NCBI GenBank assembly: GCA_030737875.1
Contig: CM060911.1
Span: forward strand, 95,066,599 to 95,130,598
Direction of reading: 5' to 3'
DNA: 64,000 nt
Source: Allium sativum
Taxonomy: Eukaryota > Streptophyta > Magnoliopsida > Asparagales > Amaryllidaceae
Shown: positions 30,401 to 45,400 of the stretch, in pieces
Layout: each line of letters starts with the position of its first letter
Position numbering within the stretch: position 1 is the stretch's first letter
The notes under the pieces: generated by a model
Databases searched by the model: none
The model's input: the letters and a program-made list of their open reading frames with translations, nothing else
Told to the model about the DNA's origin: nothing
Program-made: the position numbers and the translations under genes

Positions 30401-33400
30401 CCCTATCGTTTGAGAACAAGCCACAAATAGAACGCAGGCGGAAGAACAGTTCGTTGTATATTACAACAATGCATCAGATTACAAGAATATACAGAGTATA
30501 AATGAATCAATATTACACAGAAATATCAGAGATTTAAATTACATTTCAATACATCGCAGCGGAAAATAATACAATACACAACTAGAAGAGATATACGGAT
30601 ACAAAGCTTTCCGGATATCATTCCAGCTGTAAACCAGGATCCTGTGAATATAAATCTGCAAAAACCAAAACTACTAGCTGTCCGTGTCGAAAATAAGGGC
30701 ACCCAGAGTTTAGGTTAAAACAATAAACTCAAGGTCAGTCATGGGACTGGTGTGAGAACTAAAAAAGTTGTTAATCTTTATTTTAAATCAGATATATCAA
30801 GGGACCACGCTGCTAACGCGGAACGGGTTTCCTCCCAAGAATACCAGTGCGTAAAACAAACAGCGCAATGCTAAATAAAGAAAAATGAAGCTGTTATAAG
30901 ACCCAGGTCCTATCACACAATGCAACGCAAGCCGGGGGATAGGGTTTTACCTTATAACAGCCAAAGAATGCTTGATACGTTTAAAACAAATCATTTGATA
31001 CTATTATCAGTGTATAGTGTATAAAACAATATTCAAATCATAAGTATCAATCATAGGAGACATGAGCGCCCCATGCCACTATGTCGCCATATATAGGTTT
31101 ACAAATAAAACCGCAAATGTCACGTATTTGGAAATTGGATTTCCGTCTATGAACCGAGGCCAGGGATCGTCCTCTACCGATTCGAGACAATCTAGCCTAC
31201 CATGTCTCAGGATCAGAGCTCGAGTGACCCTTGGATCATCAGGGCCGGTCCACCGATGTGGATTAAAATGCCTAAACACTACGTTTCCCCGCCCTTTGGG
31301 GCGCAAATGAGCCAACGAATGACTCCATCGGACCCAGATCGTCCGATCAAACCGAGGCGCCTCGCAACAGCAACAACCACACAGGTGAAAAGTATATAAA
31401 TGTTAGGGCTGGTAGGTCACTGGCACCACCCTAGCTAGAAATAAACGCATGCCCTCCCTGAGGTCCTCTCCCGTTTTTGGTTCACAACCGGGGTGCGAAA
31501 CTCGTGAAGTAAACGTTACACAAAGCTACGCCACAAAGGCCGTGCTTCGATCATCAACCACAAGACTTTGCTTTTCAACAGAAGCCTTGATCATTTTCTA
31601 CTTAGGCATGCCACATAGGCAATTCACTCCATGCGTTTGATATCCATCAATATATAACCCCTGAGCTCGTACGTCTCAGAGAAGGGCGTTAAGCAAGAGA
31701 ATAAATTCTCCGCCGCCAAACAGATATATATTTAATAGAGATCAATCACACGGACTAAAATCCAATGTCAGACACACAGTCCATTTACAAGTCCGTTCTG
31801 GGTCTGAACGAAACCGGAGGTACCTACCCCGCATATCCATCGATCTCCAAGTACGTCTGGACGATCACCAACTGTTTCCATCTTCTTGGGTGTACAGCCC
31901 AATCAAGATCATCAGTAATCACCCAAACGACGTGAAGACCTCCGGTCTTCGACCATCGTCTTCATCTTCGACTTATCGTCGTATCAGTCATTCAGAATGG
32001 GATAAACCCGGTCTTCCCGAATAACTCGCGTATATTTTAAATAAGTGTTACACAAACACAACATACGCCACATTCCAATTCATCAGTCACTAACCATAAA
32101 TTAATCAAGAGAATAATTCCCCAAATATTAACCCCGAAGGCCGAAACCAACATCAGATCAATATCCAGAAAACCATTCTTCTTAGCTAACCGACAGTTAG
32201 TTTCTAAATTTCACATTCATAGGGAAAGGTTCCCATTAATTTTATCCAAGATAAATTCCTTGAATTTATTCTTTAATCTTCTTTTGAATTTTGATTCAAC
32301 TAGTCGGGATTAACGAACCTTACCAAAGTAATCATTTGTTTTAATTTCCCAACCCCGACCTATTCCTCCCATGAAGTAAAACTGGTTATACTTCAGATCT
32401 AACACCACAGTGTTATCGGTAAATTCAATTACCATTTCACGTTTAAATCTAATTAAAGATTTGACTATCGCCTGGAGCAAAACTGGTGATACTCCATTCT
32501 CGATCATTTCAATCTAATTAAAGATTCATTAAAACTCCACTTAGTTTTAATCGTTAACTGGGTTAAAGAATCGGTGTCATTTAAAACACGGTTCACGATA
32601 AACCCAAAATCACATTCCATTAATTATCGGGTTAAAGAACGAGTGTTATTTAAAACACTGTCCACGATAAACCCAAAAATTAATATCAATTCACCAACTA
32701 AATATTATTTAATTGGTACACTTCATTAAATCTAAATAAAAAGATTTAATCTTTTCTCCACTGGGTTCAAGAACAGTGTTAGTGAAGACACCATTCACGA
32801 CAAACCCAAATCACATTTGATATTCAATACAAGGCTCTGAATAGAAAACATATCGGCTTATATTCAATATCAAATTCTACGATTAACAAATGTCGTATTG
32901 GAAATAACGATATAAATATATATCTTTCAAATTTCCATAACAACATCAGTATAATCACGAATTCCAAGATCGAAATATTCCGAAGACAATTTCGATTCAA
33001 ATCCACTCCAATGCAGTCATTGGAAATTCTGGTTATTTTTAAAACCCTTTTCAAATTCAATTTATTTATAAAAAAAATAGAATTATAATTCTAGTTCAAA
33101 ACTAGTTCACTTCGATAAAAATCTATTTCTATCTTTTCAAATATGGAGTTTTTCATCCCAATTCTTCTCAAATCATTTCTTATGATTTTACACAAATTAT
33201 TACTATTTTTAATAATTTTATCAAGGCCCGTACAGTCGATTTCCATCAACGGCCATCGAACTGCACTTACAGCGACCTTTTTCAAATTTGATTTGGACAT
33301 AATTCCAAACCCAACTGTTAGATTTTGAAATTTTAATATTCATTAGAAAGCTCTTTTCGATACGAACCCAATGGTTCCGGTTTTAGGAGAATCCGACGGT

Positions 33401-36400
33401 CGGATCTCCCGTAATATCCGTTCGAAGTCAATTGTCGAAATTCGCGAACTGCCGCGGTGCGGCGCATTCTATTCTGGCCATTATATTATATATATATATA
33501 TAATATATATAATATATACTTCATCGATTTCAATTCAAAACGTGCTTTATAAATCGTTTTGAATTCGTTTTTCAAACGGTTTCAATTCAAATTGATTTCT
33601 AATCCAATTTCAGTTCGTTTTCAATTCAATTCAATTTCAATTCGAATTCATTTTCAATTTGCATCCATTTATATTCCATTTCAATTCGAATTCATTTATA
33701 TTCAATTTCAATTCGAATTCATTTATATTCAATTTCAATTCGAATTCATTTATATTCAATTTCAATTCGAATTCATTTATATTCAATTTCAATTCGAATT
33801 CATTGCTTTTCGAAAAATCAGATTTTGAAATCACTTTCGATATTCATTATAAAATAAATAAAATCGATATAAATATCATTCACATCAAAATGGCGTCAAT
33901 CTAATCAATACTGCTTCATATATTCCTATTTCAAATATTTCTATTTCAAATATTTCTATTTCAAATATTTCTATTTCTAAAATATTTCGTTCAACACATG
34001 ACTAATCTCAACGGATGAGTACTGTCAATACATGAACCTTTATTTTATAATATTCTTTATTTTTCAAATTGGAGTGAGGCCCAAACAATCACCATGTAAT
34101 GTTAATTATATGGATTTTCATACAACACATGTATATATCAACAACGATGAATAATCAACCATCATCCAAAGTGCATTCTACACTGTATAAGCATCAAAGA
34201 TAAATATTCAACGCTTATAACAGCCTGTCAATCGATCGATCGACATACAACTAAACAATCGGGATTAGTGTTCATCAAATATCATCCCAATACCCGTGTG
34301 GGGGTTTCAAGCAATCAAACACAGATTTTTATTTGGGCAATTGGGCGATGTGTAAAATTTATCATCCCAATCAATGTCCTTCAAATAGGTGTACATAAAC
34401 AAACCGTCCGGTTTGTAAATGAATATTTATTTATTCACATTCACGTTAAAAATTATATTTTTAACGATAAATATTTTATTTTAAAACATGAATTTTTAGT
34501 CAGTTCATTTACAAAATAAAAATGATGTTTTTATTTTTCTAACTTATTTTAGAAAATTTCGGCGGCATAACGGCACGATATTAGAAACGGGACAAGGCCT
34601 AGCCTTATCCCCGGTCTAGTGAAGGCCCACGCCCTTCACACATCAATCAAATCAATTTCATTTCACCAAACAATTCAATTCAAACCAAATAGTCTAACCA
34701 ACTACACAACCAAACAATTCAACAAACAAGCCATCCATGGTCTGTGGATGACGGGTGTCGGGTGCTACTAAACACCGTCTGCATCCTAGTATATATATAT
34801 ATAACTAGAAAAATAAAATTAAAGAGTGAGAAATTCTCACCGATAGCTATCCCAACTCCACGGCACTTCATTTATAAAAATCTTCGTTGTTCTTGCCCCT
34901 TGTCACTTTCTTTGCCCGTATTCTCTACATATGTAAAAATCACATTTTTACTTCGCTATTCAATATAGAAAAATCACATTTTTACTTCGCTATTCAATAT
35001 ATAAAAATCAAATTTTTACTTTGTTATTCAATATATAAAAATCGAATTTTTACTTTGCTATTCAATATATAAAAATCGAATTTTTACTTTGCTATTCAAT
35101 ATATAAAAGTCGAATTTTTACTTTGCTATTCAATATATAAAAATCGAATTTTTACTTTGCTATTCAATATATAAAAGTCGAATTTTTTACTTTGCTATTC
35201 AATATATAAAAATCGAATTTTTACTTTGCTATTCAATATATAAAAATCGAATTTTTTACTATTCTAAAAATCTTTTCTTTTCTATTCTACCAAAAATCCT
35301 ATTTTTAATTTGAAATCATATTCTTTTCTGACATGAAAAATCATACTTGATAAATATAAAAATCGAACGTTTTATATATTTAAACCCATAATTTTATAAA
35401 CTAGAATACCCAATTTGTATTAACTCTAAAAACATAATAAAACAAAGCTTTATAGTGTAAAAAGAAAATACTTACAGTTTTTAGCGGGGAGGGGGGGCAG
35501 ATTTCTGCACTAATCGAAGAGGAGGAGGGTCTCAGGCGGTCGGCTCTAGGCTGTGGCGGCGGAGCAATGGCTCGAGGTGGGTTTCTGGTCTAAGGCGTGG
35601 GCTTTGGGGGGGTGAAGTAAATCGCGGCGCCATAGGCGCCTGGGGGGGTGCGCGTCTTAGCAGGGAAAAGGGGGGGTGAAGTAAATCGCGGCGCCACAGG
35701 TGCTTGGGGGGGAGTAAAGCGCGTCGCCGTCGGCGCCTGGGTAGGGGGGTCGTCGCGATTGATTAGGTTTTTTTCTCTCTTTGTTGACTGTAATGAACGG
35801 TATATAGTGGGGGAGGGAGGGAGTATAGAAATATATATAATTATTATTTTATTATTGTAAAAAAGCAACTTTTATTTTCGACCTCAAAACGAAACCCACC
35901 GCTTGTCGTCCATAGCGTTTTACCCCCATTCCGAACACAATGGGACATGTGTCGTAGGCTGATTTGATCATTTCGATCAGTTTTCGTCAAAAACAACATA
36001 TAACTATATATATTGAATTTGAACGCGCATTTCAATTTACCGGGGTCACATACTGACTCGAAAAATTCCCGAAAAATATTTTCTAGCTTCGTATTGACGA
36101 TACGGTCCTAACAAAACTAGTTTCGTCGAATACTGAGGCCGTTTGAAAAATGGCCAATTTCCAGTCGATTAAAATCAACTGAAACTGGTCAAACGCGTTT
36201 TCCTTTGCCACGCTCACATATTGATTCGAAAAATTATGAAATTTGGAATCTAGCAATAATTTTAAATCATGGATCCAACAAAAGTGGTTTCATCGAAATC
36301 CGAGGTCGCTTGCAAAATTCCCATTTTTAAGGGCCTGAATTCCATAGCGACTATTCAGAATTTTCAACTGGACATATCTTTTGATTCCCACTATGAAATT

Positions 36401-39400
36401 TTGATTCGTTGGATTCGTTGGAAAGATATTATGAATTAGATCCTATTATTTTTGGTTTCGCTAAAATCCGGATTGTTTTGCACCCGGTACATTCAATTGA
36501 AGTTTGAAATCGAATTATCGATCTACCGCGCCATTTTCAATTCCTTTTATAATTTAAAATAAATATTTATTTTCTAATGACGATTCAAACGAATATATAC
36601 GTTCGAATTATATTCAAAATAAATTTCTCGTCGATATTATTTAAAATAATTCATTTTAAATAATCAAAATTCGCTAAAATTGCCAAAATAAAAAATTTAA
36701 ACTGACCCAGATTTTCGGGTTGTTACAAGTGACCTTTCAGAATATGTATAAAAACGATGATGTGATTTGATGTAAATGAAAATAGAATCGTGTTGTTATA
36801 TCGTATAAATTTTGTGTATTGTAATGGTTCTATCATGACTTGTGTATTGATGTTTGTGGCATAAATTGATTGATGCAAGCCTATTGAACAATTGTATATG
36901 AAAAACAATGGCACTTGCAAGCTTGTGGCAAAAACTAGAAATTGATCCCTTTTTGCATATGTCGATGGCATGGACTATGTATATTCCCTTAGTCTAAATT
37001 AGAATTTATGTAAACGTGTTATAGACCTTTTATGCATACATGACCAAAACCTATGATATCATTCTTATGTTTATTGGCAAGTATAATTAGATCTATGTTT
37101 GCAAGTATAATTGGATCTATGTTTCATAAACTATGCAAGTTCATGTTTATTTGCAAAATATAATTGGTTCTATGTCAAACATCGTTTGGGTTTCATAACC
37201 TATGCAAGTTCATGTTGAAATAGGCTATATGATTAGATGTAAAAATTGTATATTTTTGATGAATATATAACATGCTAGTTTTGTGGTCGATATTATGCCA
37301 AGTTAAACATGTTTAAACACAAGTTTGTATTTGCCTAAACTATGCCATTTAATATGTCACCTACTTAGTCATACTTTGATTCGAATGCAACTTCACATGA
37401 ACCATGTTATATGTTAGTTGAATCGCCAAATTGCAAGTTCATGCGCCACACACCTTTATGTATTACATGTTCATGATTTCCCCTTTTCCTCACGTTTATA
37501 AAGTCGGGCTGAATTGTGACAAGCCCAACACATGTTATAACGTTGCGAACAAACGGGGGTAATAACGTTGGGTGTAAAATACGAAAATATATGTTGGCAT
37601 GTTTGGCACATGCACATGATTATGACACATAAGTGGTATGAATTGAAATACCCAAAAATAAAAGATATGACATTTACATATAGTTGAGAAGTAATAAAAT
37701 ATGTAAATTTAGAAAACACGATATGTTAACCCGAGGTTGGATTGAGTTGTGATGTAAACCTGCCCGGTCCCGCCCGGCTGTCCAGTAGTCACAGCAATAC
37801 CTATCCAATGTGGGTGGCTAAGCATTGAGTCCAATAAGGACCCTAGGTTAGACTGAGCTACGGTGTAAACCTGCCCGGAACCGACAGGCACATCCAGTAA
37901 CCGTAGCAATACCTATCTAATGTGAGTGGTCTGGTGCTCCTAAGAGGCTAAGGACAGATGGTAGGGTTAAGTCAACTATAACACTTAACCAAATTCAACA
38001 TGTTAACAAGAATTGATGGGTGGGGTTAGGTAAATACAGACACTTAACCACTTAACATGTTTGACTAGAAAATTCTGGTAACGAGGGACCCGTTTCAGCA
38101 GCAACCCAAAGTTAGGTATCAACGGTACCCTGAAACTTGGCAGGGTGGGGCACGATTACTGGGCTGATTGTAAGCGGTCAAACGACGGCGGTGGGTGCAA
38201 AGTGCAGGTCTAACGGGGTGCGGGCATGCACACATTCCGGATCAGACAACCAGGGCACTGGGGACACCAGTAGTATAACCTATGCCTTCTAGGCTTTGTG
38301 TCAGGGACGCCACCATGGGTCTTGATACACCCCATGGTGGGACCAGCATAGGTATCTAGAATTCTTGGGGGTCGTATGACACATGTTAACGCGAGTAGGA
38401 GCCGATCTTTTAACAAGAATGGGGATCACTTCACCCCCACCATAGGGTGCCAGTTAGAATAAATTCAAATAGGTGCAGAGATATAGTTTGGGTGCGATAG
38501 TACATTCGACACTTCCTTAGCTAGTGACACTTTCCTATTTTTAGTTTACATCCATCATACCCTTTTCTTATTCACATACTGAAGAGTTACTAGAATTACT
38601 CAAGCTTTATGTCTGACCCTATTTTCTTTTTGTCTTCTTTTCTTCCGTTCCCCCCCTCCCCCAGGTCCACAGGGAGGAAACAGCTCAACTCAGTCAGAAT
38701 CTTTACAAGCACCAAGAACGTAGATGTATGATTTAGATCTTTCTTGCTCGGATAATGGCTTTGGATATCACTATCGGGATTTTTGACAATTTATTTATGT
38801 TTTCATGCTTCTTTAATAATCAAGACAGTTATGAGGTGGTAATGTTCTAAGTATTTTGAGACAATTATGGAAATCTTTTGTTTGATACACTTATTGATGA
38901 AATAAAAGTTTGTTGGTTTCCGCTGTTTAAAATATGTGTATTTATATCTGTCTTGAGTTTATCTGTGGCTTTTACTTACAAACCTCCACCAAAGTTAAGG
39001 CATTCCCTTTGTGAGTGACCTTAATGGAGGTGGAGTCTTTCACTTGGTATCAGAGCATAGGTTTACCAACAAGATAAAAGTTTTTGAAAATTGTTTTCAA
39101 AAAGAAAGATTGAAGAAGCATTTTTTTTAGAAAAAGTGTTATATTAATAAAAAGACAAAATCCCTCAAAGCCATGTGCCCTATCTATCCCTCTCTATCCT
39201 TCGTTTTGAATTTTTCCTTTCTGTTTCAGCATGTCTGGAGACCTTAACCTTCCAGAAGGAGTGCCGATTCCCGGGTGGTTTAGGACGTACTTAGAAGCAA
39301 GGGCCAATGGCGCGGGCCCAGCATATATCCCTCCTCCAATGGCCGCGGTTCCTCCTCCTCCGCCTCCTCGTGGAAATGCCTTCACAAAAACATGTAGAGT

Positions 39401-42400
39401 CTTCAAGGCTATGGGTGGAAAAGACTTTTATGGGACAGAATCTTTTGTTGAAGCAAGAAACTGGTTAAAGGAGATTGAGGATTTTTTTGTCATCTTTGGA
39501 GTGGATGACAGGCAAAAGATACAACTTGCGGTGTGGTTACTTAAGGATGAAGCTTCCTATTGGTGGGAAGTTACCAATGCTCAGAGGACGGTGGAAACAT
39601 GGGAAGACTTCAGGACAAGGTTTGAGATGAAATTCCTCTCCCAAGCCGAAAGAAGCCTACAAATGGAAAACTTTCTAACTCTGAAACAGGGAAGCATGAT
39701 GATCAGTGTTAGCCTACTTTGTGAACTAGGCAACACAAAGTCAAGAAACCAACCCTTGAAGAGTATTTTAAGTTATAAGACTCCGGTTCGGATCGGAAGA
39801 AAACACCACACTTCAGAGTGGTAGCAGCATATCGGTTCGGATCGGATAGAATTCTCTCTTCGGATCGGATATCTCCTACTGGATAAATTGGCAAAGCATC
39901 TCTGTTCGGATCGGAAGGCCAATAAATCTCAAGTGGATCGGAAAGCCATCTGCTTGCCACGACGCTGGAGCGGAGCGGAGTATGATTAGAGAAGGAGAGA
40001 CGTCCAAGCTACTCCGGTTCGGATCGGGTATTCCGATCCGAGCCCCCAACCTGCGCGCCTCCGACCCGCACCCATGATCCAGGAAAGTCTCCTATGAAAT
40101 CGCCTGGAGAACCGGACCGGATATGACTAATTCCTACCCCTAACGTCCATCTCTTTGATGTGTTGTCAGCTTGATAGTCCATCCGAACCCGAAGAGAGTG
40201 CGATGGATGACACGTGTTCCGACCCGGATTGAATCTCAGGCAAATTCACACCTATAAATACCCCATCTAGAGGCAAAGAGAAAGATCTTTTTCAGCACTT
40301 TTGGGAATCCAAGGACCTCCATCATTCGAATTCCTTTACTCCCGGAAAATCCAAATCATCTTTCATTTCTTGTTTTAATCATTTGAGTGAACAAAAGTGA
40401 GTTGTGAGTGAATCTTACATTGCCTTTGTAACTGAATTACTGAATATAGTGAGAATTAAGTGGACGTAGGCATTTCTTCGCCGAACCACTATAAATCTTG
40501 TGTGTTCATTTTTATTTCTGTTTATTTTATCTTGTTTCTAATCAATTTGGGTGTTAGAACCACATTTGGGTCTAACATTTTGGTGCTTTCACTGAGAATC
40601 CTCATCTAAATTCTTTATTTTCCGGGATCTCTTTTTACTTTTTGGACCGTTGAGTTCAAAGAAGTGAATCCTTAAGCTTCTCCACTTTCTTACATTCGTT
40701 GAAGTAATTGTCAAAGACTCATGGCCAGAGGAAAAGGCAAGGAAGTCCAGTCTGTTCAAGGAAATGGAGCTGGTGAAGATCAGCAACATGCTGTTGTAAC
40801 TAGGTCTAGGGGGCAGAGTTCAGCAGCAGGGAGAATTAATGCAGGACATCCGAACCGACAGCAAGGGAAAGTTCCGATCCGATCCGGGTTGGAGACTCTG
40901 AAGCAGTGCACTCCCCCAGTCTGAACCGACCCGACTTGCTCGCTGCACACCGATCCGACCAGGCACCCCAGCTCCGATCCGACCCGATTTCCTACCTCCG
41001 ATCCGACCCGATGCTTGGTGAAGCTGGAACATCTACTCGAGTCCCCGCGAATGCTCCAATTCCAGCTGCCAGGGTTGGAGACCAGGCCAATCCATCTGCT
41101 CCCATCACTCAAGGAGATTTCTCGCGCTAGCTTGATATGCTTGAGAGCACGAGGGAAGCTATGAGAGTTCATGAGCGCACCAATCTCATGATGCAGGAAA
41201 ATATGAGGCTCATGAGTCGAGAAATCAATGAGCTCCGCCGGCAAAGAACTCCGTCGCCAGTTCGTCATACACCAGTAGATCAATCTTCATCTTCTGAGGA
41301 AGAGAGGCCCCGTGAACGAAGGCCACTCGAACGACCTCAGAACGTGGAGCAGCTAACGTTTGGATCTTTGGGATCTCGCGAGGATATCGCACGAGCATTA
41401 GGAAACGATAGCCCCTCTCGGGGGCAAAGACTCCAGTCCCCTCTTCCCGAGATCGACCGGGAACGCAGGGAAAGGAATCGAGCAGAGGCAGCTCGAAGAA
41501 GAAGGGCGTCTCCTGAGCAAGAGCCCCGAAGGAACTCGGACACTAGGGCCAGGGAACCTGAGCAGCCCCTAACTAGTGCCGATGTACAGGCAATGGTTCG
41601 CCGAATTATGTCCGAGAGCCGGAATTATACAAATGAAGACTATGGCATCGAACGAAGCCATACCCCGTTCACTGACGATATTCTAGACTTCCAGTTTCCC
41701 CGACGCTTTAACTTGCCACAGATGGACAAGTATAACGGAAGGACTGATCCAGGACAGCACTTGATGCGGTATTCGTGGCTTATGAATGCCGCTGCTGCCC
41801 CCGATGAAGTAAAGTGCAAAGCGTTCCCAATCTACCTAGAAGATGTGGCTTTATTTTGGTTTACCCGACTTCCTCCTCGTTCAATTTCTAATTACAAAGA
41901 ACTAAGCGAGCGTTTCATGAACCAGTTTCGACTACATGCCCGCAAGTCCAAGAGTGTTATTGAATTGTCAAGGATCAAACAGGCACCCGGAGAGTCTTTA
42001 AGGGTATATTTAGATCGTTTTAACCAAGCTGTAACCGAGGTCAGTGACCCGCATGAGCCCACTATTCTGATGGCATTGAAGGAAGGAGTCGATCCTGAAT
42101 CTGAGTTTGGAGACTACCTTTCTGGGAAGACACCCCCCACAAGAGCGATATTCTACGAAAAAGCCGATATTTATCTAAGACGAGAGGAGGCCCGGGCAAA
42201 CCGGAAGAGAAAGTCTGAGACAGCTTCAAAGGAGAATGTGCAGAGTAATATTGCAGTGAAGCAGTCTGGGGAAAGTTCTGGCAAGGTTGAGGTAAATGTA
42301 GGAAACAAGGGTGGAAACAGCAATACTGGAAGCGGGGGAAACAACAACAACCGTAATTCGAACGGTAACAGGAGAAACAGAAATAGGGGAAGCGACCCAA

Positions 42401-45400
42401 ACAAAAGGCCCCGATTCCAGAACTACGAGAACTACACACCATTGAATGACACATTGGAAAATATTTACCTGGACACGTATAATGTGTTGCAGTACAAAAG
42501 ACCGCCACCTCGTGATTCGACCGAGAAAGAAATGGCGATAGGGAAATTTTGCTTGTTTCACGGAACACATGGACATTCGACCAATGAGTGTCGACATTTG
42601 AGGGATGTAATTGAAAAGCTGTTGCGTGAAGGAAAGTTGGATGAGTACAAGGTTGCCCCGAGGGACAGGGGGCAAGGAGAGCAGGCTCCAAAGCAAATCC
42701 TACCTGCTCCTAAGCCTACCGCGCAGCAGAAAGGTAAAGGGATCGTCATCAACTCCATAGTAGGCGGACCTCACCCGGCAATCCGAAGCTTTAGGTCAAT
42801 GGACCAATATGTGAATGCGGCCAAGCATCTAGATGTGAATGAAGGTGACGATTTGGAAGATGTTACCCCCATCAAACAACAAAAAACCATGTTCGATGAC
42901 GTGGTGTTTCGCAGCCGAGACAACACGGGAATACAATCTCCCACCAATGATCCGTTGGTTATTACTACCACTATTGGGCCGGCTTTGGTCCATAAGGTAT
43001 TAGTAGACAACGGAAGTTCCGTTAATATTTTGTTCAAGAAGTCATTTGATCAGATGAAGCTTGAGCCCGAAGATCTGAAACCTTGTGAAGGATGGATTAG
43101 AGGTTTCAACGGAGCGACGACAGCTCCTATGGGATACATAGAGTTGCCTGTGACCCTAGGGCAAGGAGAACGTAGAAGAGTGCGAATGCTTCAATTTGTA
43201 GTACTGGACGTAGATTCGCCATATAACGCATTTTTAGGGAGGCCTGCCCTCGCTGAGTTTAGAATTTGTATCGCCCCTTGGTGCTTGTTACTAAAGTTCC
43301 CAACCGAAGCCGGGACTGGAGTAATAAGAGGGGATCAGGTTTCTGGACGGGCCTGCTATGTGGCCGAACTGAAGATGTTGATGAAAGGAGTTAATGCTAA
43401 GAGTAAGGATGCCTCATCTCCCTCAAAGGGGGACTCGGCATAGCAATTAGAGAGGTTGAACCCAACGGAGTTGCGAAAAGGAACGCCTGAAGACCTGGAT
43501 CCTAGAAAAGACGAGGAACCAGAGGCTAGAAATGCAACTCCTAATGAAGCAACAGTGGAAATTCCTGTTGATAAAGCTGATCCGACAAAAGTTTTGAAGA
43601 TCGGTTCCCAATTGGATCCACGTCGTGCTAAAGACCTGACGAACTTCTTGAAGGCGAACTTAGATGTGTTCGCCTGGACCCATGCTGACATGTGTGGGAT
43701 ATCGCCTTCCGTTATCAGTCACAAATTGAATGTAAATCCGAAGCATCCACCTGTAAAGCAAAAGAGACGCATGCTGGGCCCAGAGAGGTCGGCTGCCCTC
43801 AAAGAGGAAGTAGAGAAATTGAAGCAAAATGGATTTATTCGAGATTCGACCTATCCCGACTGGATATCGAATCCCGTCCTGGTAAAGAAGCCAAACGGAA
43901 AGTGGCGAACTTGTATTGACTTTTCAGATTTAAATAAGGCTTGCCCAAAAGATAGTTTCCCACTTCCCAGGATTGACCAGCTTGTAGACTCGACAGCAGG
44001 TCATGAACTTCTCTCTTTCATGGATGCATATTCTGGATACAATCAAATTCCTATGCATGTACCAGACCAAGAGCATACAAGTTTCATTACGAATTTGGGA
44101 TTATATTGTTATGTTGTAATGCCGTTCGGATTAAAAAACGCTGGAGCTACTTATCAGCGGTTGGTAAATAGAATGTTTTATGATCAAATAGGAAAAACTA
44201 TGGAAGTTTATGTGGATGATATGCTTGTTAAATCAAAGCAGTCCTCCAGTCATACGCAAGACTTAGCAGAAATGTTTGGTATCTTGCGAAAATACCGTAT
44301 GAAATTGAATCCTTTAAAATGTTCATTTGGAGTGGCGTCGGGAAAGTTCCTTGGCTTCATTGTGAGTTCCCGAGGAATTGAGATCAACCCTAGCCAGATA
44401 GCGGCGATTAGAAATATCAGGGAACCAAGGAGAATTAAAGACGTCCAAAGTCTTGCAGGGAAGGTAGCGGCGCTAAGTAGATTCATCTCCAAAGCCACCG
44501 ATAAATGTGTTCCATTTTTTGATTTGATAAAAAGGGGAAAGAAGAACTTCCAGTGGACTCCCGATTGTGTCGAGGCTTTTCAAAATCTGTTAGAACTGTT
44601 GGAAAAACCGCCAATCTTATCAAAGCCCGTAGACCACGAAGAACTATTTGTTTATTTAGCAGTCTCGGCTCACGCTGTCAGCACAGTTCTGGTTCGAGAA
44701 GAAGACAAAGTACAAAGGCCAGTATACTATGTGAGTAAGAAATTAGCAGCGGCGGAGCGCAACTACCCAAAGATCGAGAAGCTTGCTTACAGCCTCCTGA
44801 TTGCATCCCGAAAGCTTCGTCACTACTTCCAAGCCCATCCAATAACCATATACACCGATCAGCCGTTAAGACAAGTGTTGCAGAGACCCGAAGCGTCGGG
44901 AAGGTTGATTAAATGGAACATAGAACTAAGCCAGTTTGATTTGAATTTTCAACCACGAAAGTCAATCAGGGGGCAAGCTCTAGCAGACTTTATTGCGGAG
45001 TTCACCATTCCAGAGGAAGAAATAATCAATGACCGAGTGGTTAAATCCGAGGATAAGCTAAAGATGAATCCGTGGGAATTATATACAGATGGAGCTAAAA
45101 ATGACCGAAGATCCGGAGCTGGAATTGTCTTAGTCACTCCTGAAGGACGGTCGTTATATTACGCCCTGCGATTAGAATTTTCGGCAACAAACAATGACTC
45201 TGAGTATGAAGCCCTGATTGCCGGGCTGAAACTCGCTAAAGACCTTGGAGTAAAAGTGATGGACATATTTTGTGACTCTAAGATTGTTGTTTGTCAAGTG
45301 CGAGAGGAGTTCGCGGCTCGAGGACCTCGACTTGTCGCTTACCTCAAGAAAGTGAAAGAGCTATTAAGTAGCTTAGAGCGGTACAACATAACACATATTC